Positions 1 to 10,885 of a stretch of 64,000 nt of DNA are shown in pieces. A model generated the notes under the pieces. That model was not told the DNA's origin, did no database searches, and was given only the letters and a program-made list of their open reading frames with translations. A program made the position numbers and the translations under genes. Position 1 is the first letter of the stretch. Every line of letters begins with the position of its first letter. Location of the stretch: the NCBI GenBank assembly GCA_030704615.1, contig CM060732.1, positions 35,383,053-35,447,052 of the forward strand, read 5' to 3'. This DNA comes from Takakia lepidozioides. Its lineage: Eukaryota > Streptophyta > Takakiopsida > Takakiales > Takakiaceae.

Positions 1-950
1 GTGCGGGATGCAACTCTCCTACAAGCGGCCCAACCCACCTTAGCAAATGTGTTTTTGCTGGCAGAGCGGATAGAGCTCAACATGGTGGAGGAACAAGTGG
101 TCATGGTGGGATTTGCTAAGGAGACACCACGGGGTAGTGGTGCTCCTAGCCAACCACTACCTCAACGTGGTCAAGGCAACAAGGGGGCTCAGGTGAAGCC
201 CAAGGAAGGGTAGAGAGGACCTCAGATGCAGGGGTCTCTCCCTTCATTTGCTGGCCAACAACGGGCGGATGTGGTGTGCTGGACATGTGGAGGACCCCAT
301 GTCAAGAAGGATTGCCTAGAGGGAGGCAAAGGGCCGGCACATGCACAGCCTGCACAATTGCAGTGTGGGCATTGTGGCAAACATGGGCATGGAGAGGCCC
401 AGTGTTATGGTTTGCATCCTGAGTTGCGCCAAGCCAGTTCCAAGGGAACAATGGTGGCCGGGGGCGAGGTGGAGCAGCCCAGAGAGGACGAGGTGGCCAG
501 CCACGAGGGCAGGCCAAGGGCCAGCTCAACATGGCCAAGGACGCGGAGGTCAGGGTTGACCAAAGCATGGCCAACCGGCTTCAGCAGCTAGAGCAGAGGC
601 TCGCTGCCATGGCTACAGCTCAGGTGGTACCGGCTCTAAGGCCGGATGGTCCACCTCCTGCTCCTGAGGGAGGAGATATGGGAGGCATGGGATTCATGTG
701 TGGAGTAGCACTACCACTAGTGCAGGTGGAGTCTGCTGCAGCCGTGACTCGAGGAGCAGCACGAGTTCCTGAGCCACGAGGTACAGAGGTGGAGTTGGAT
801 CCACAGCGTGGGGAGGCAAGCCGTCAGGCTAGGCTTCCTCAGTCATTCACATTGGCGGAGACAGTGTCGACGCCATCCATGGCACCTAGTTCTCGCCCGA
901 CTGTTACCAGGCGGAGGTTACTATGATTGGGGAGAGCTACACGGGTAGCA
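1..950 (+). pseudogene. Gag C-terminal part with two zinc knuckles (copy A)
   Basis: Gag packages element RNA in cytoplasmic particles. The end of the capsid-like region is followed by a Gln/Gly-rich linker and two CCHC knuckles: CWTCGGPHVKKDC (C-x2-C-x3-H-x4-C) and CGHCGKHGHGEAQC (C-x2-C-x4-H-x4-C), encoded at about 277-420. The reading frame is cut by TAG at 211-213 and by a frameshift after about 440. The region 503-777, absent from copy B, encodes a Gln/Leu-rich piece reading QQLEQRLAAM that could be a short coiled coil. The tail is rich in Ala, Thr and Ser and leads into the protease. Family identity is secure from the knuckles and from synteny with copy B. Confidence 0.8.
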
Positions 951-1299
951 CCACTACCTAGTGTTGCCAAGGCTACGTAGCTAGTGTGCTGCTAGGAGCG
1001 GCCACATCTGTGTGCCAGGCTCCATTGTTCTCAGCTACCATGATTGCGACGCCGGGGGTAAGACCAGCTGAGGTGTTCAGGCTGGCAGCTACACTCTGTG
1101 AGAGTGGGGAGGTTACTTCATCTTCTGCGGAGATAGTGGGAGGTGTAGTGCCGGAGGGATCCTCGGATTTGAGGGTCAAGACTGCCACGGCGGCGCCATG
1201 GCAAGCTGCAGCTGCCAGGTTGATGGAGCTGCCAGCTAGGCCAGCCATTGAGCGCACCATGGTGACACTTGGAGTTGTCATGTTAGACAACCAGGATGG

Positions 1300-1761
1300 C
1301 ATTTTCTGTTTGAGTGGACCGGCAGGCAGAGGTACCGGCCACTGCGGGTCTTGTTGGACTCGGAGCTCAGCCACTGATGCTGGGCAGAGCTGCTATTGCA
1401 GGCTTGGGCTTCACGGAGGCGATATGGAGCCTTGTCCTTTCCAGATACAGACGTCTCTGGGAGGATCGGAGCAGGCTCGGGGCATGACACGGCGTGAGTG
1501 GCTATCAGACTACGGCCGGATCACCCTATAGATGGCTCAGTGATGCGAGCCAAGGCCATTGTGACAGACGCGGTCTCATACGATGTCCTGGTTGGTGGGG
1601 CAGTGTTGTACCCCATGGACTTCACCCTGGATTTTTGGGAGGCGTCAGCTTCCTATAGGCCTGCATGGCAGTCAGGGGAGGGCCAACGTGTGCAGCTCCC
1701 TGTGACGTTCATAGGAGGAGTTGCGGTTGCCCAGCTAGGCAAGATGCCAACACTAGCAGCA
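1300..1761 (+). pseudogene. Retroviral-type aspartic protease, interrupted (copy A)
   Basis: The protease would cleave the Gag-Pol polyprotein. The active-site stretch in copy B is LRVLLDSGAQ; copy A has lost one G in the codons after LLDS, so the frame breaks at the catalytic triad itself. A downstream open piece at 1498-1800 (beginning AIRLRPDHPIDG) matches the protease C-terminal half of copy B. The MULE begins at 1762, so nothing beyond belongs to the gypsy element until 11504. Non-functional for two independent reasons. Confidence 0.7.
1751..1761 (+). repeat. Target-site duplication of the MULE, left copy
   Basis: CACTAGCAGCA occurs here and again at 11504-11514. In uninterrupted copy B the same place (around 52716) reads ACACTAGCAGCATTC once. 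Eleven base pairs is within the usual 9-11 bp for MULEs. Confidence 0.85.
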
Positions 1762-1771
1762 GGGATGCCTC

Positions 1772-1818
1772 GGCGTGAGCCTGGTCACGTGAGCGCGTGA
1801 GCGCGACTGCGCTCACGC
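1772..1818 (+). repeat. MULE terminal inverted repeat, left
   Basis: GGCGTGAGC, then CACGTGAGCGCG, then GCTCACGC align with the reverse complement of 11450-11491. The outermost ten or so bases do not match between ends, so the repeats are imperfect. Copies of CTCACGCCACGTCA continue into the subterminal DNA. Confidence 0.75.
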
Positions 1819-1970
1819 CACGTCACCTTGCGCAAATGCCACGTCACGGGTCTCAGTCCACGTCATCACACGTGGAGGCCGAGTCACCACGCACCCAGAA
1901 AGAAGTGGAGTGTATTCCCGCGGATTGGCACCCTTTACCTTGGACGACATAATAAAAGGCATTGAATAAA

Positions 1971-2310
1971 TGATGGATGAATGTACAGTTGGATGATAAA
2001 CAGATGGATGAGTTTGAAAAATCTATGTAGATGGATGAATGACGGATGGATAAGAGTAAAATGGATGAATGTATAATGGATGTTGAGCAATGACAAAAAT
2101 TCATGACAGGAAGATGCATGACCAAATCTTTTGACGAATGCACAAAGTATATGAAATGAGTGTGGAAGGTTTGTGGGTGGATTAAAGAGTACAGAGGATG
2201 AATGTACAATGGATGTTGTACAAAGGAAGCTTTCATGAATGGAGCACGCATGAATACAGTGTAGATGAATGCACAATGGATATGAGAAGAGTCAGGAAGG
2301 TTTGTGAGAT
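1971..2310 (+). repeat. Degenerate GGATGAATG minisatellite inside the MULE
   Basis: The motif GGATGAATGTA or GATGGATGA recurs many times, and longer pieces such as GGATGAATGTAYAATGGATG repeat at about 2062 and 2197. No coding capacity is evident. It lies between the left terminus and the 3' end of the ParB-methyltransferase gene. Confidence 0.6.
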
Positions 2311-2779
2311 GGATTCATACATATAGCAATTTAAACGAAAGTTGATTCTGTGATTATTATTTGTTCTAAAGGAACAACTACGGTAGAGTAAGGGGATTCA
2401 ACGTTTTCCAGATAATATGAAAATGAATATTAAAAAATACAGTTCAGTCTGACTCAGAGTCAGTACAATGTATCCCCTCTTCCTCTGCATCTAAGTCTAA
2501 GTATTTTAGAACACCGGATCCACGCGGATACACCTACGGCTGGCCACTAAAAAGTCAGGGGATAGGGACTCGGACGCGTGAAGTGCCATTGCTTCGGCAT
2601 AAACAGGGAGCAGAAAATTGGAAAGGGGGCTGTCGAAAACAGACTCGCCAGAAATGACTGTATCTCCTGAAGATCCACCGCTGCTTTCCTGAAAGACAGC
2701 CTGAAAAAGTTATTACTGTAACTTTGATGTTATCGAGAAATTGAGTATGACTCCCAAAGAGGGTTTAGCACTTACTCAC

Positions 2780-3878
2780 ATGAAAAGTCGTTGTCGACCT
2801 GCTTATCTTCGGGATCGTCATCATTTCGAATATGAATCCGATCAGTCTGTGTGCCTGAAGTGGAGCCAGACAAAAGGGGAGGAGCACTGTGTTGTAGAGG
2901 TCAGAATCACCCTCCATACCAAAAGGCTTCTTCCGCCTGCCTTGCATGCGTGGTAAGTTGCTCCTGCACCAGACAGGAGAACATAAACAGTTTGGAGGAG
3001 GGGATTTAAGCAGATGAAACTGTTGAAAGGAAACCAATTCGGAAGGGAGAAAACGAACCTGTGGACACAGAAAGATCGACCACCCGTGCAGAGCGGTGGC
3101 TGCATGACTCCAGCAGTATTTGCATGAATGCTGGTGACTTTTCCTTTGCACCTCTCCAGGGAGTGCCATCTGGTCTCTTCAGAGTCTGACTGGACTGCAT
3201 GAAGTTGTACAAAATGTCATCGACATGGGGCTCATAGGGGGGGTTGACGAAACAACCCTGGTCAGAAATCTCAAAGCTGCGGATGGAGGATGGTGTCTTT
3301 GATGTGCGAATCCTCCGCAGGCAGATCGCCTCGAACATCCTCGTCTGCCAAAGATAGCAGGTTAGTGTGGTAAACACAATCTAAAGTGGAAGTGTGTACA
3401 TCGGCTATTCAGAACTCTGACACCAAAAAACCATGAATCGTTGATGATCGGTGTCGATCATAAAACATTCTACTAGAGTGGAGCTGCAGAGAAAATTGAA
3501 ACTCATGATCAAAGCATAAGCAGAAGGCAGACGGCATACCAGCTGACCAGGGAAACCCCCTTTCACAAGGTAGAGGCTGTTCACACAATTCCATGTGCGC
3601 AAAACTTCAAACCCTGAAGACTTGAGGTATGATGCCAATGCCCGACGACTATCATTGTCACATGACTGAAAAAGCAGAAGTGTCCCTGCATCAGAGAGGA
3701 AATTGTTACAGAACCCGAATACCCAACTCCAGTAGTTGTCCTCGAATTTGTTCCACCCTGGCGTCTTGCCCTTTGGAAGAACTTCTGGCACAGCCTGGCC
3801 ATCCGGGATGTCGAGAATGACAATGTCGGCCGCATAAGTTTTCTGCACACCGCACACGAAGGTGGGACCTGTGCTCAC
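2780..3878 (-). other. Beta-class amino-methyltransferase-like domain (exons 7-9)
   Basis: Exon 7 (3878-3540): ADIVILDIPDG, then WSWVFGFCNNFL, GTLLLFQS and a helix ending SSGFEVLRTW, the layout around motif IV of N6/N4 methyltransferases. Exon 8 (3344-3059): KEKSPAFMQILLES, the usual helix before motif I, then VVDLSVSTG. Exon 9 (2963-2780) continues GATYHACKAGGRS and, one frame away, EGDSDLYN, the acidic SAM-ribose position. An NPPY tetrad in exon 8 is after, not in, the motif IV strand. The fold assignment is fairly firm; activity is not supported because motif IV is degenerate. Confidence 0.65.
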
Positions 3879-4781
3879 CTGCAACAGACATGTTTTTTAT
3901 AAGAACGATGGCAAGAATGTTTTCAAAGAACGAGACTGAAATACTGCCAACGAAACTTCAGAGAAAAAGGAAAGAAAGTGGAATTCTCACCAGATTGAGG
4001 AATGAGATTATTTGTCCCAGGTAGGGGATGGCACCCCAGTGTATCCTCTCTTTCGACTCTGCATCATCGAAAGCCAACCCTCATTAACAATTTTCATCTC
4101 TCCTGCTGAATCAGAACGGGAAGGGTGTGGCTTGGCATCGAACACGCACTGAAGAGTGCGGGTATATCTTCCAGCACTAAAGTCCTGCCCACTCTCCATC
4201 TCCTTTTCATTCTCCTTCCCCTTGTCCTTTTCCTTCTCTTTGGACTTGTCTTTGTCCTTGGCTTTGCTGGTGAGATGGCTATGACATCAACAGCCTTGTC
4301 TTTTGGTTTGCGGCCCGCCTTCTTTCCCTTCTGCGGCGTTCCCTGAGCATCAGGCTCCTTGGCAGCCAAGGTTGCTATGTTTCGTTGATACTCTTCGTCA
4401 GTCAAAGGCGCCAGCATCTCAGCGTTATTGTTCAAGTATTTCATATGCTGTTCTTGAAAGGTCGTGTGCTCAGGTGGGCAGTCAAGGTACCACCCACAGT
4501 CTCTGAAGTGAGAAGGACTCCAGTCCTTCAATATCCCTGCAGTATACATGGTTGGATCGTTTGCAGGGTCCGACCACATGTCAAGATAGTCGGGAATTCC
4601 GCTCAGGTGATTTCCTTCCATAAGCACATATTTCGTGTACCTGAAAAAAGGAGATAAATCCCAACCCACAAAAGCGCTCAGTGAGTAAGATGCAAGTAGA
4701 ACAGAAAGAATAAAACATGGATTGAAATGGCTCTGACAACTGCTCCAAGGACCTTTCAGGACCACACTACTGCTCCAGATA

Positions 4782-5497
4782 TGAATGTCGTCAACGCCAT
4801 TCAGAACATTCCATTCCATGACACTGTAATACATCCTAATCCAGGTGAATGCAAATAAGCGATTAGAAATGACACAGACATAGAAGTGAATGTCGTCAAC
4901 GACATTCAAGAATGAAGCCAAATTATTACTGAAATGAAGCAAAATCACAGGATGGAAATAAAAAATTGAGTAAGGAACCATCCAGGAAAACTCAATGCAC
5001 ATTCATAACGAACCTATCACTGAGGACCTCACAACATCACTGTATGTGAATGGCGTCAACGCCATTCACAAAAATACAAAAAGAAACCAATTACTTAGCT
5101 CCCCAATCCATGAAATTGAATTTGTCGTTTTGAATAATACAGACACAGCTGTGAATGTCGTCAACGACATTCACTTTGGATTTCTTAAAACAGAGCTTAT
5201 CAAGCCTCCATATTCATCGCAAGAGGAAAAAACAATGCAGAACAACTGAATGTCTGCATTGACATTCAGCAAAATGAAGTGATCAACCCTCATGTAACCT
5301 CTATGGACATTACAAAAATTTAAATAACCTTGAGGACCACACAACAACTCCGTGTGAATGTCGTCAACGCCATTCAAGGACATTATCAATTCTAATCAGG
5401 GACAATATAATTGCACCCTTAGATCCTAACCAGGTGAATTCATATACTCGCTTAAGAATGACTCAGACAAAGAAGTGAATGTCGTCAACGACATTCA
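4782..5497. repeat. Array of seven 22-bp palindromes in intron 5 of the ParB-methyltransferase gene
   Basis: Sites at 4782-4803, 4887-4908, 5047-5068, 5152-5173, 5247-5268, 5355-5376 and 5476-5497. The perfect form has arms TGAATGTCGT and ACGACATTCA around a central CA. Two flank types alternate: type 1 (preceded by GAGGACC..CACAAC, right arm ACGCCATTCA) at 4782, 5047 and 5355, and type 2 (preceded by GACACAGACA-like sequence, right arm ACGACATTCA) at 4887, 5152 and 5476. The unit is thus a pair about 105-120 bp apart, repeated every 265-310 bp. The intron is 936 bp, while the others are 62-195 bp. Confidence 0.9.
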
Positions 5498-6695
5498 ATC
5501 TGGATCTAAGATTGCAATCCATATGAAGCCACAATTTTTCCCAAAAAAACAGTAGAGTTCAAGTATGACATTTCACCTGTACACAACTCGCATCATGGCC
5601 CACTCTCCTCCAACCTGACTGTCAAAGTCGTTGGACCGTAAAATGTTACCATCTTTGGAGAACTCCCGGAAAAAACAGTATCTCCAGGTGAGACCTCTCC
5701 ACTTCCTTATGTATGCCTCCAATGACATTTGGGGAGGGGAAACAATCGCAATGTTCAGGTCCTTCAAAGTCTGATCCAGCACAATGACGGCGCGCTTTTC
5801 GAGCTGCAAATAGTATATTTGTCAGAATTGCAAAAAAGAACACATCACATACTTGAAGAGAAGAAAACAGCATGTTCGAATACACACCTGACTCCAAAAT
5901 GTAGCCTTGTGGAGCCAGTTATCAAACACCAAATCACTGATTCCTTCCACCTTTGTGCCAGGCTGTATGGTGCTCTTTGGGAACTGATTCAAGTCCTTTA
6001 CTGTTTGATCTGAGTTCCATATCTCCAGCCACCTTATTTTTGTTTGTGGGTCGACCATCGATATGGCCAGCCGGTGCAATTTCTCCTGCTGCATCTCCGG
6101 ATGCACATGCTTGTCATAGTGTGTTTTGATCTGCTGAAGGAACTCAGGACCAAGTCCAGGATCTACTATTCTAAGCTGCTTTCCGAAGGCTGACATCAAT
6201 TTGGTTCTTCGCATCTCAAACTCCTTCTTTATTGCAGCTTCCACACCCTTTGATGTCCTTAGTTCCTCTGGTGTAGTGCGGTAATATTCGGATTTTCCCT
6301 TCTCAGCTGCCTCTGCCAGTTCTTGCTGCATTCATTCAAGTAGTGATTAGCTCCGAAGGGACTCTAAACATGTATTCGAAAAGTAAACAGATTACAGACT
6401 CGGGCTTACCGCATACATGTACTCCAGAAACGCCTCTCGTGTCAAAGAATACCAAGTGCCTGCAGCTTCCTGTTTCGCACTTCTTGATGATATTGGGTGG
6501 TAGTACTGTCCGAAAATCATCCAGCTTCATCAGACCAATCCTCTGAATTCGGAATAGTGTGTGAACCAAGCTTGTTGTCACATGCGATTTCTCTGTCGAT
6601 CTGCAAAAACATTGAAAACATTGCATTCCTTAACACTGTTTTTTTGAGGATCAACAAGACACTACAGAGGGAATCAAATCTCCTGGATGACTTAC

Positions 6696-7347
6696 TTGTT
6701 CACGTCGTGCATAGCTGTAAGAAGCCTAGCGATGTCGTTTCCTGATCCAAAACCATTGCCTCCACAGCAACATGCTTGTCTTTGTCTTTCGAATGGTGTT
6801 TCTGAATGTATCCCATCCATGCCAGCAATCGGTGGTTGCCGTCCCAGACGTAGAACATGTGGTTGCAAAATTGCTGGTGTTTCTTTCCCATCATGAGGCC
6901 CAGCTCGAACTCCTCATTGGCATCTTTCCAGCACTCATCCCAGTTATCACTGATCTCTGGAGAAACTAATGTGCTTTTCCCATTTATATCCGTCAGTGAC
7001 ACATAAAAAACTTGTGCACCAAGTCTATATCCATGCACAAAATCACTCTCCAATTTTGTTATGTCATGGGAAAGAGGTGGACGCACAACAGGCATTGATA
7101 TCATCCGGCACAGAGGTATGTCCAGACGCCCTCCAGATACGAGCATGTCCCTTATAACCTCCTGAGAGTTTACCTTCTGGAATGACATGAGTTCTTTCAC
7201 CTTGTCAAGGTAGTGCACTTCGGATTCATCTGCTTCATCTGTATTCTCTGAGCTTTTTGCGGACTCGTCCCCATCTCCAGATCCTTTCCCCTCTGATCCT
7301 GTAGGCTTCGACCTCACAGTTTTCTGCACGATGCCATTCAGTTCTGA
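6696..7347 (-). other. ParB/Srx-like domain exon
   Basis: After an acidic, Ser-rich N-terminus (about 50 residues) comes a segment starting near RLDIPLCRMISMPVV, with a proline-arginine pair, and ending with WDGNHRLLAW, matching the ParB N-terminal fold whose box is usually G-x-H/R-R-x-x-A. In bacterial ParB-methylase fusions this domain sits N-terminal to the methyltransferase, as here. Whether it binds DNA or CTP cannot be told from sequence. A one-base frameshift lies close to the exon end, after VEAMVLD. Confidence 0.65.
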
Positions 7348-7366
7348 CTAAGTGATTTGCAAATAG

Positions 7367-7388
7367 TGAATGGCGGTAACGACAATCA
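7367..7388. repeat. Eighth, diverged copy of the 22-bp palindrome in intron 1
   Basis: TGAATGGCGG-TA-ACGACAATCA lies within the 62-bp first intron, between the ATG exon and the ParB exon. It is the only copy outside intron 5 and is close to the presumed divergent promoter. Confidence 0.75.
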
Positions 7389-7412
7389 CTCTGTATCAAG
7401 GAAACTCACCAT

Positions 7413-7556
7413 GAATGGTGTGAAAGAATTCAGCACAATCTACAGCAAAGCCGAGACTTATGATTCTTCAACAGACGCAGTAAAGATACTCTGGCGATAG
7501 CAAGGTTACTCGATGATGAGGAAGTCACAATGGATTTGCATTGTTCTGGACAATAA
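7413..7556. promoter_or_regulatory. Short divergent intergenic region, presumed bidirectional promoter
   Basis: Only about 144 bp separate the minus-strand ATG at 7412 from the plus-strand transposase ATG at 7557. Both genes of the MULE must therefore be driven from here or from within each other's 5' regions. I see no clear TATA box. The assignment rests on position only. Confidence 0.35.
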
Positions 7557-10500
7557 ATGGCTCCATCTTTTGGAGAAAGAGGTTTACGATCTCCTGATGA
7601 GACTCTCATATCAGCCAGTGGAGAGTGCGAGAGTACTTGGAGAGCTCGGCGAAAGTCCCTTGGGTCATATGTGACGCCCGGGACTGCTGCTTCGGTCGTT
7701 GAAGACAAGAGGGAGGTGGTGGTGAAAAAAGAAACAGACTTCCTCCACTCCAATCGTTGAGCTTTCGGATTCTTCCGATGATGACATAAGTGAAATTCCA
7801 AATCCAGTCCTTCCTACTGTGGTTGCAGAAGCTGATGAAGAAGAGATTTGTAGTGTCATTCCAAAATTGCGGGCGATGGGAGGAATGGCTGGATTCAAAG
7901 TGAGTTGCGGGGAATTGATTGGGAATCTTTGAAGCAGGTGCCTGTGAAGTTCTTGCCGGAGACTTTTGATGGCGATATCCTATTCGAGCTGCCTCCTCCT
8001 CCGCGAGTTGAGGTGTAACAATCATGATGCATGGAATGGACAAGAAACACGACGGGCACCCGTGGTGCAGAACAAAAACATCCAATATTCAGAATGATGA
8101 CAAGCTTGTTTTCAGGAGGACAGTTTGCAATGGACACCTTAGGTGTGATAATTTGAATTGCAGACACTTTCTTCAGTCTGGAGTTCATAATCAAAGCGAA
8201 TGGGAGGGTCTGGCGAGAATCCATTTCAGCCTGGGACTGCCCCTCCACCGGCAAACACTTTCGTCTGCAAATTCTGCAAACTTGTGCCATCCTGCTTGGC
8301 GCTCTGCGGAGCAAGAATGTACTATGTTGTCCACCGTTTGAATACAATGACGAGAGCTTGTGTGCATTTTGGATTCCATAACCATCCTGTCTCGAAGGGG
8401 GATTACAGGGAGAGTGTTGAGACAGTATCGAGGTTGATCAAACAGGAGTTCGGGAGAAACCCATCCGCAACAACATCTGCAATTGCTTGGCGCAAAAGTC
8501 CTTCTTGGAAAGCCATATTTTGAGTGAAGGAGATTCTGTGGGGACTAAACTTGACGGTGCAGCATTGGACCTGGTCATGGATCATTTCTCCACTTTAAGT
8601 TCACCTAACATTCGGCATCAGATCAATGCATTGAGAATGGGCTCTGGGATCAGAGGCTACATAGACAATATTTTGGAATTGAAACGACTGAGCAAGTACG
8701 ATTACATCCAGGACAATGTATTCCCAGGTCAAGGTGCCATCAAAGTTTTTCTTTTCAAAATGTCGACTGTTGGGGAGGGCAGTGGGGTTAGCCTCGTGAA
8801 GCGGATGCAGAAGACTGGGGACTTGCAGAACTGTTTTCTTATGTTTGATCATGTGAAACGAGTGAAGGATTGGACGACAATGGCTTGTCATGTCTACGAT
8901 CCAGTGTACCAACGAGTTATGACAATTGCAGTTTGTGACATGCAATCCGAGGATACGGAATCCCAGAAGCTCATGTGGAATTCCCTGATACGTGTCATGG
9001 GCTGCCATGGGCTGCCATCTCCAAATTTCGCAGGTTTCATGGCGGATAGTGCTCAAGCAAATTTCAATGCTATTCGTATTGTCTTCGGATCGGGCGACCC
9101 AAAAGTGCCTATGCCAGGAAGAGAGCGTACATGTCTATTCCATTGGACACAATCTCTGGAAAAACATACAAGTCGGACATCAAACCAGAGATGCAGACTC
9201 AGCACCGTAAATTGTGCAAAGAGTACAAAGATGCTAGAACAATGAAGGAGGCGGACACTTTGTTCCAGACAATTCGTGCCTGGTGGTTCTCTTCTGGAGC
9301 TGCATCACTTGAGAGTATGAGAGCATTGGAAGATTGGCTGGCGTTTTGGCACTTCCGGTATAGACAGTGGGGAGCAGCCATGACAATGGTACGAGGCTTC
9401 TATTTCATGCTTTATTCATACATTTGCTTTCCATATTTTTTGCTTTCTTTCTTGTTTGTTTCCTGTGCACTATTCTGAAGTGTGGTTATCCTCTTTGCAG
9501 AACATGTCCATTGAGGAAATGGCAGACATGCCATCTTGCAATTTGGCAGAAACTGTGCACAATGCATGGTTGCAGCAGTCTGGGAAACGAGGTCGGGATT
9601 TGTATGTGGCAACAACAGATGATTTGATACGTGCCTTGCAACAACAAACCCGATACCGTGATTTCTTACGAGGTGGGGTTGGTGGCAAGGGTCCGGACAA
9701 ATCGGAGTTGATGTGCGTGCTGCAAACAGATCTGGGGATCCAATCAAGATAGCACGGGCGGTGAGCATGTATGCCCAGGGAACGCCACTTGTTTCTAGAG
9801 TTCCACATCTTGAAGGGGAGGAGAGATTCGGCTCCTGTAAGAGGAAATTGAACACTCCACCTGGTTCGGATTCAGATTCCCACAGGGCAGACCGTGATAA
9901 CTTCTCGAAGCCTCGTGTTCCCCTGCATGACAGCTCCGTGTCCGGAACCTCCATTGTGGAGGAACCTCCAACACGACGGCAAGCTCCAGCATCAAACCGT
10001 GCCACTGAAATGGTGCAGGAGAGAAACAACCCCCTTGATGTGCTTGAGTCCGCATGCCCCGACCACGTTTGGCACATAGAACGCACAAGTGTCGGGTCTC
10101 GTGTGAAATGTACAGCGATCAGGGCAACTAATTTCGAGAAGTGCACTTCATCTATATCCAGAGGTGGTGCCCGAACTCCTGCTCCGACTTTCACGGGCTT
10201 GATGCGTCCATACGGTCAACCAGAAGCCAAGAACCACAAGTTCTGGTTCTGCGCAGATGATTGTGCCAGATGTGTGCATGGAACTGTGCGTCCTTCCGTA
10301 GTGATGAAGCCATCTCCTCCAACCGTTTGGCCCGTGAAGGTGGGAACACATCTCAGCTTTCAGGAGATTGAAATGCTGGAGGAGGCAGGTTTTTCCCTTG
10401 CGAGACAACCCCAACTCCATGCATGTGCTACTACTCCTGCGTCCTCCCGGGTCCCCCCGGCAAATCCTGACTTGTGGCCAACCAAACGAGATGGAAAGCT

Positions 10501-10885
10501 CGTTCGGCGTTTCCCTCCAACCGCTGAACACTTTGGCAAAGTGGAGTCCGCAAGAATGCTCCAAGCTCGTGTTGGAAGCACCACGGAAGTACCCGATCCA
10601 GGATATGGTCGGGTATTCACAATCATCACTTCCACATCTGCTGTTCATGACAGGACCTACGACATCACGGTTTCCAATTTCCCCAATTGCACATGTCCTG
10701 ATTTTGTGAATATGCTATCAACCAGTTTGGGCAAGAGAGGTAAATTCATACCCTGCAAACATTTGTATTTCATATTTTTGAGGAGGATGGTTTGCGATCC
10801 CAAACGTGACAACTTCATTCACCAGGCCACTATGAGTTTCAACGAGGTCGATACTCTTTTGCAGCGGGATACAACACATGGGTAG
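7557..10885 (+). pseudogene. MULE transposase with N-terminal zinc cluster and C-terminal SWIM finger
   Basis: The product would cut and join the MULE ends. In order: an acidic N-terminus; a Cys/His cluster with CNGHLRCDNLNC and later FVCKFCK; GFHNHPVSKGDY followed by NPSATTSAI, typical of the region before MULE catalytic cores; the RNase H-like core with GFMADSAQANF (second Asp) and CLFHW; ALEDWLAFWHFRYRQWG; then a C-terminal SWIM finger, NCTCPDF...IPCKH (about 10684-10770). One 112-bp intron is seen (9389-9500, GT at 9389, TTTGCAG before 9501). Frameshifts near 7765, 7905, 8205, 8490, 9170 and 9700 make this copy inactive. Stop at 10883-10885. Confidence 0.85.

Larger units (their letters stand above)
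1..1761 (+). mobile_element. Ty3/gypsy copy A, 5' part (gag to protease)
   Basis: This stretch matches 51229-52737 of copy B nearly base for base, starting in mid-gag, so the element begins before the window. It runs through the gag zinc knuckles and into the aspartic protease, then stops abruptly at 1761 where a MULE is inserted; the same element resumes at 11504. Compared with copy B it retains about 275 bp at 503-777 that B has lost between two GCCACGAG repeats. It carries a stop at 211 (CAG in copy B, TAG here) and several frameshifts, so it is a decayed copy. Confidence 0.9.
2444..7412 (-). pseudogene. ParB-like / beta-class amino-methyltransferase fusion gene carried by the MULE
   Basis: I read ten exons, all with GT-AG borders (high to low): 7412-7410 (just the ATG), 7347-6696, 6600-6410, 6325-5888, 5803-5577, 4640-3991, 3878-3540, 3344-3059, 2963-2780 and 2688-2444, about 1070 codons. 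Exon 2 has the ParB/Srx signature YVWDGNHRLLAW. Exon 6 ends in a lysine/glutamate-rich linker. Exon 7 holds a motif IV-like ADIVILDIPDG followed by a strand and helix as in N6-adenine/N4-cytosine methyltransferases, and exons 8-9 join to give VVDLSVSTGG with a following EGD, the SAM-binding motif. Motif IV before motif I is the beta-class order. The usual DPPY is DIPD, so catalysis is doubtful. Frameshifts near 6725, 6420, 4280, 4085 and 2500 show this copy is dead. ParB-methylase fusions are known from bacteria and phages; presence in a eukaryotic transposon suggests capture. Confidence 0.7.

Noticed and set aside
1762-1800. hAT or LTR insertion as cause of the copy A interruption
   Set aside because: The 11-bp duplication and the MULE transposase inside fit Mutator; hAT would give 8 bp and LTR elements 4-6 bp.
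3195-3250. NPPY in exon 8 as the catalytic motif IV
   Set aside because: The surrounding strand order does not fit: the motif IV strand and its following helix are in exon 7 (LDIPDG). NPPY lies in the segment between motif IV and motif I, so I do not use it as evidence of activity.
4782-5497. CRISPR-like array
   Set aside because: Regular palindromic repeats with unique spacers superficially fit, but spacers are 73-138 bp, come in two related types, and the array lies in a spliced intron of a eukaryotic transposon with no cas genes.
2444-7412. Bacterial contamination as source of the ParB-methyltransferase gene
   Set aside because: The gene has nine GT-AG introns and lies inside a transposon with target duplication in a eukaryotic retrotransposon; an assembled contaminant would not show this.
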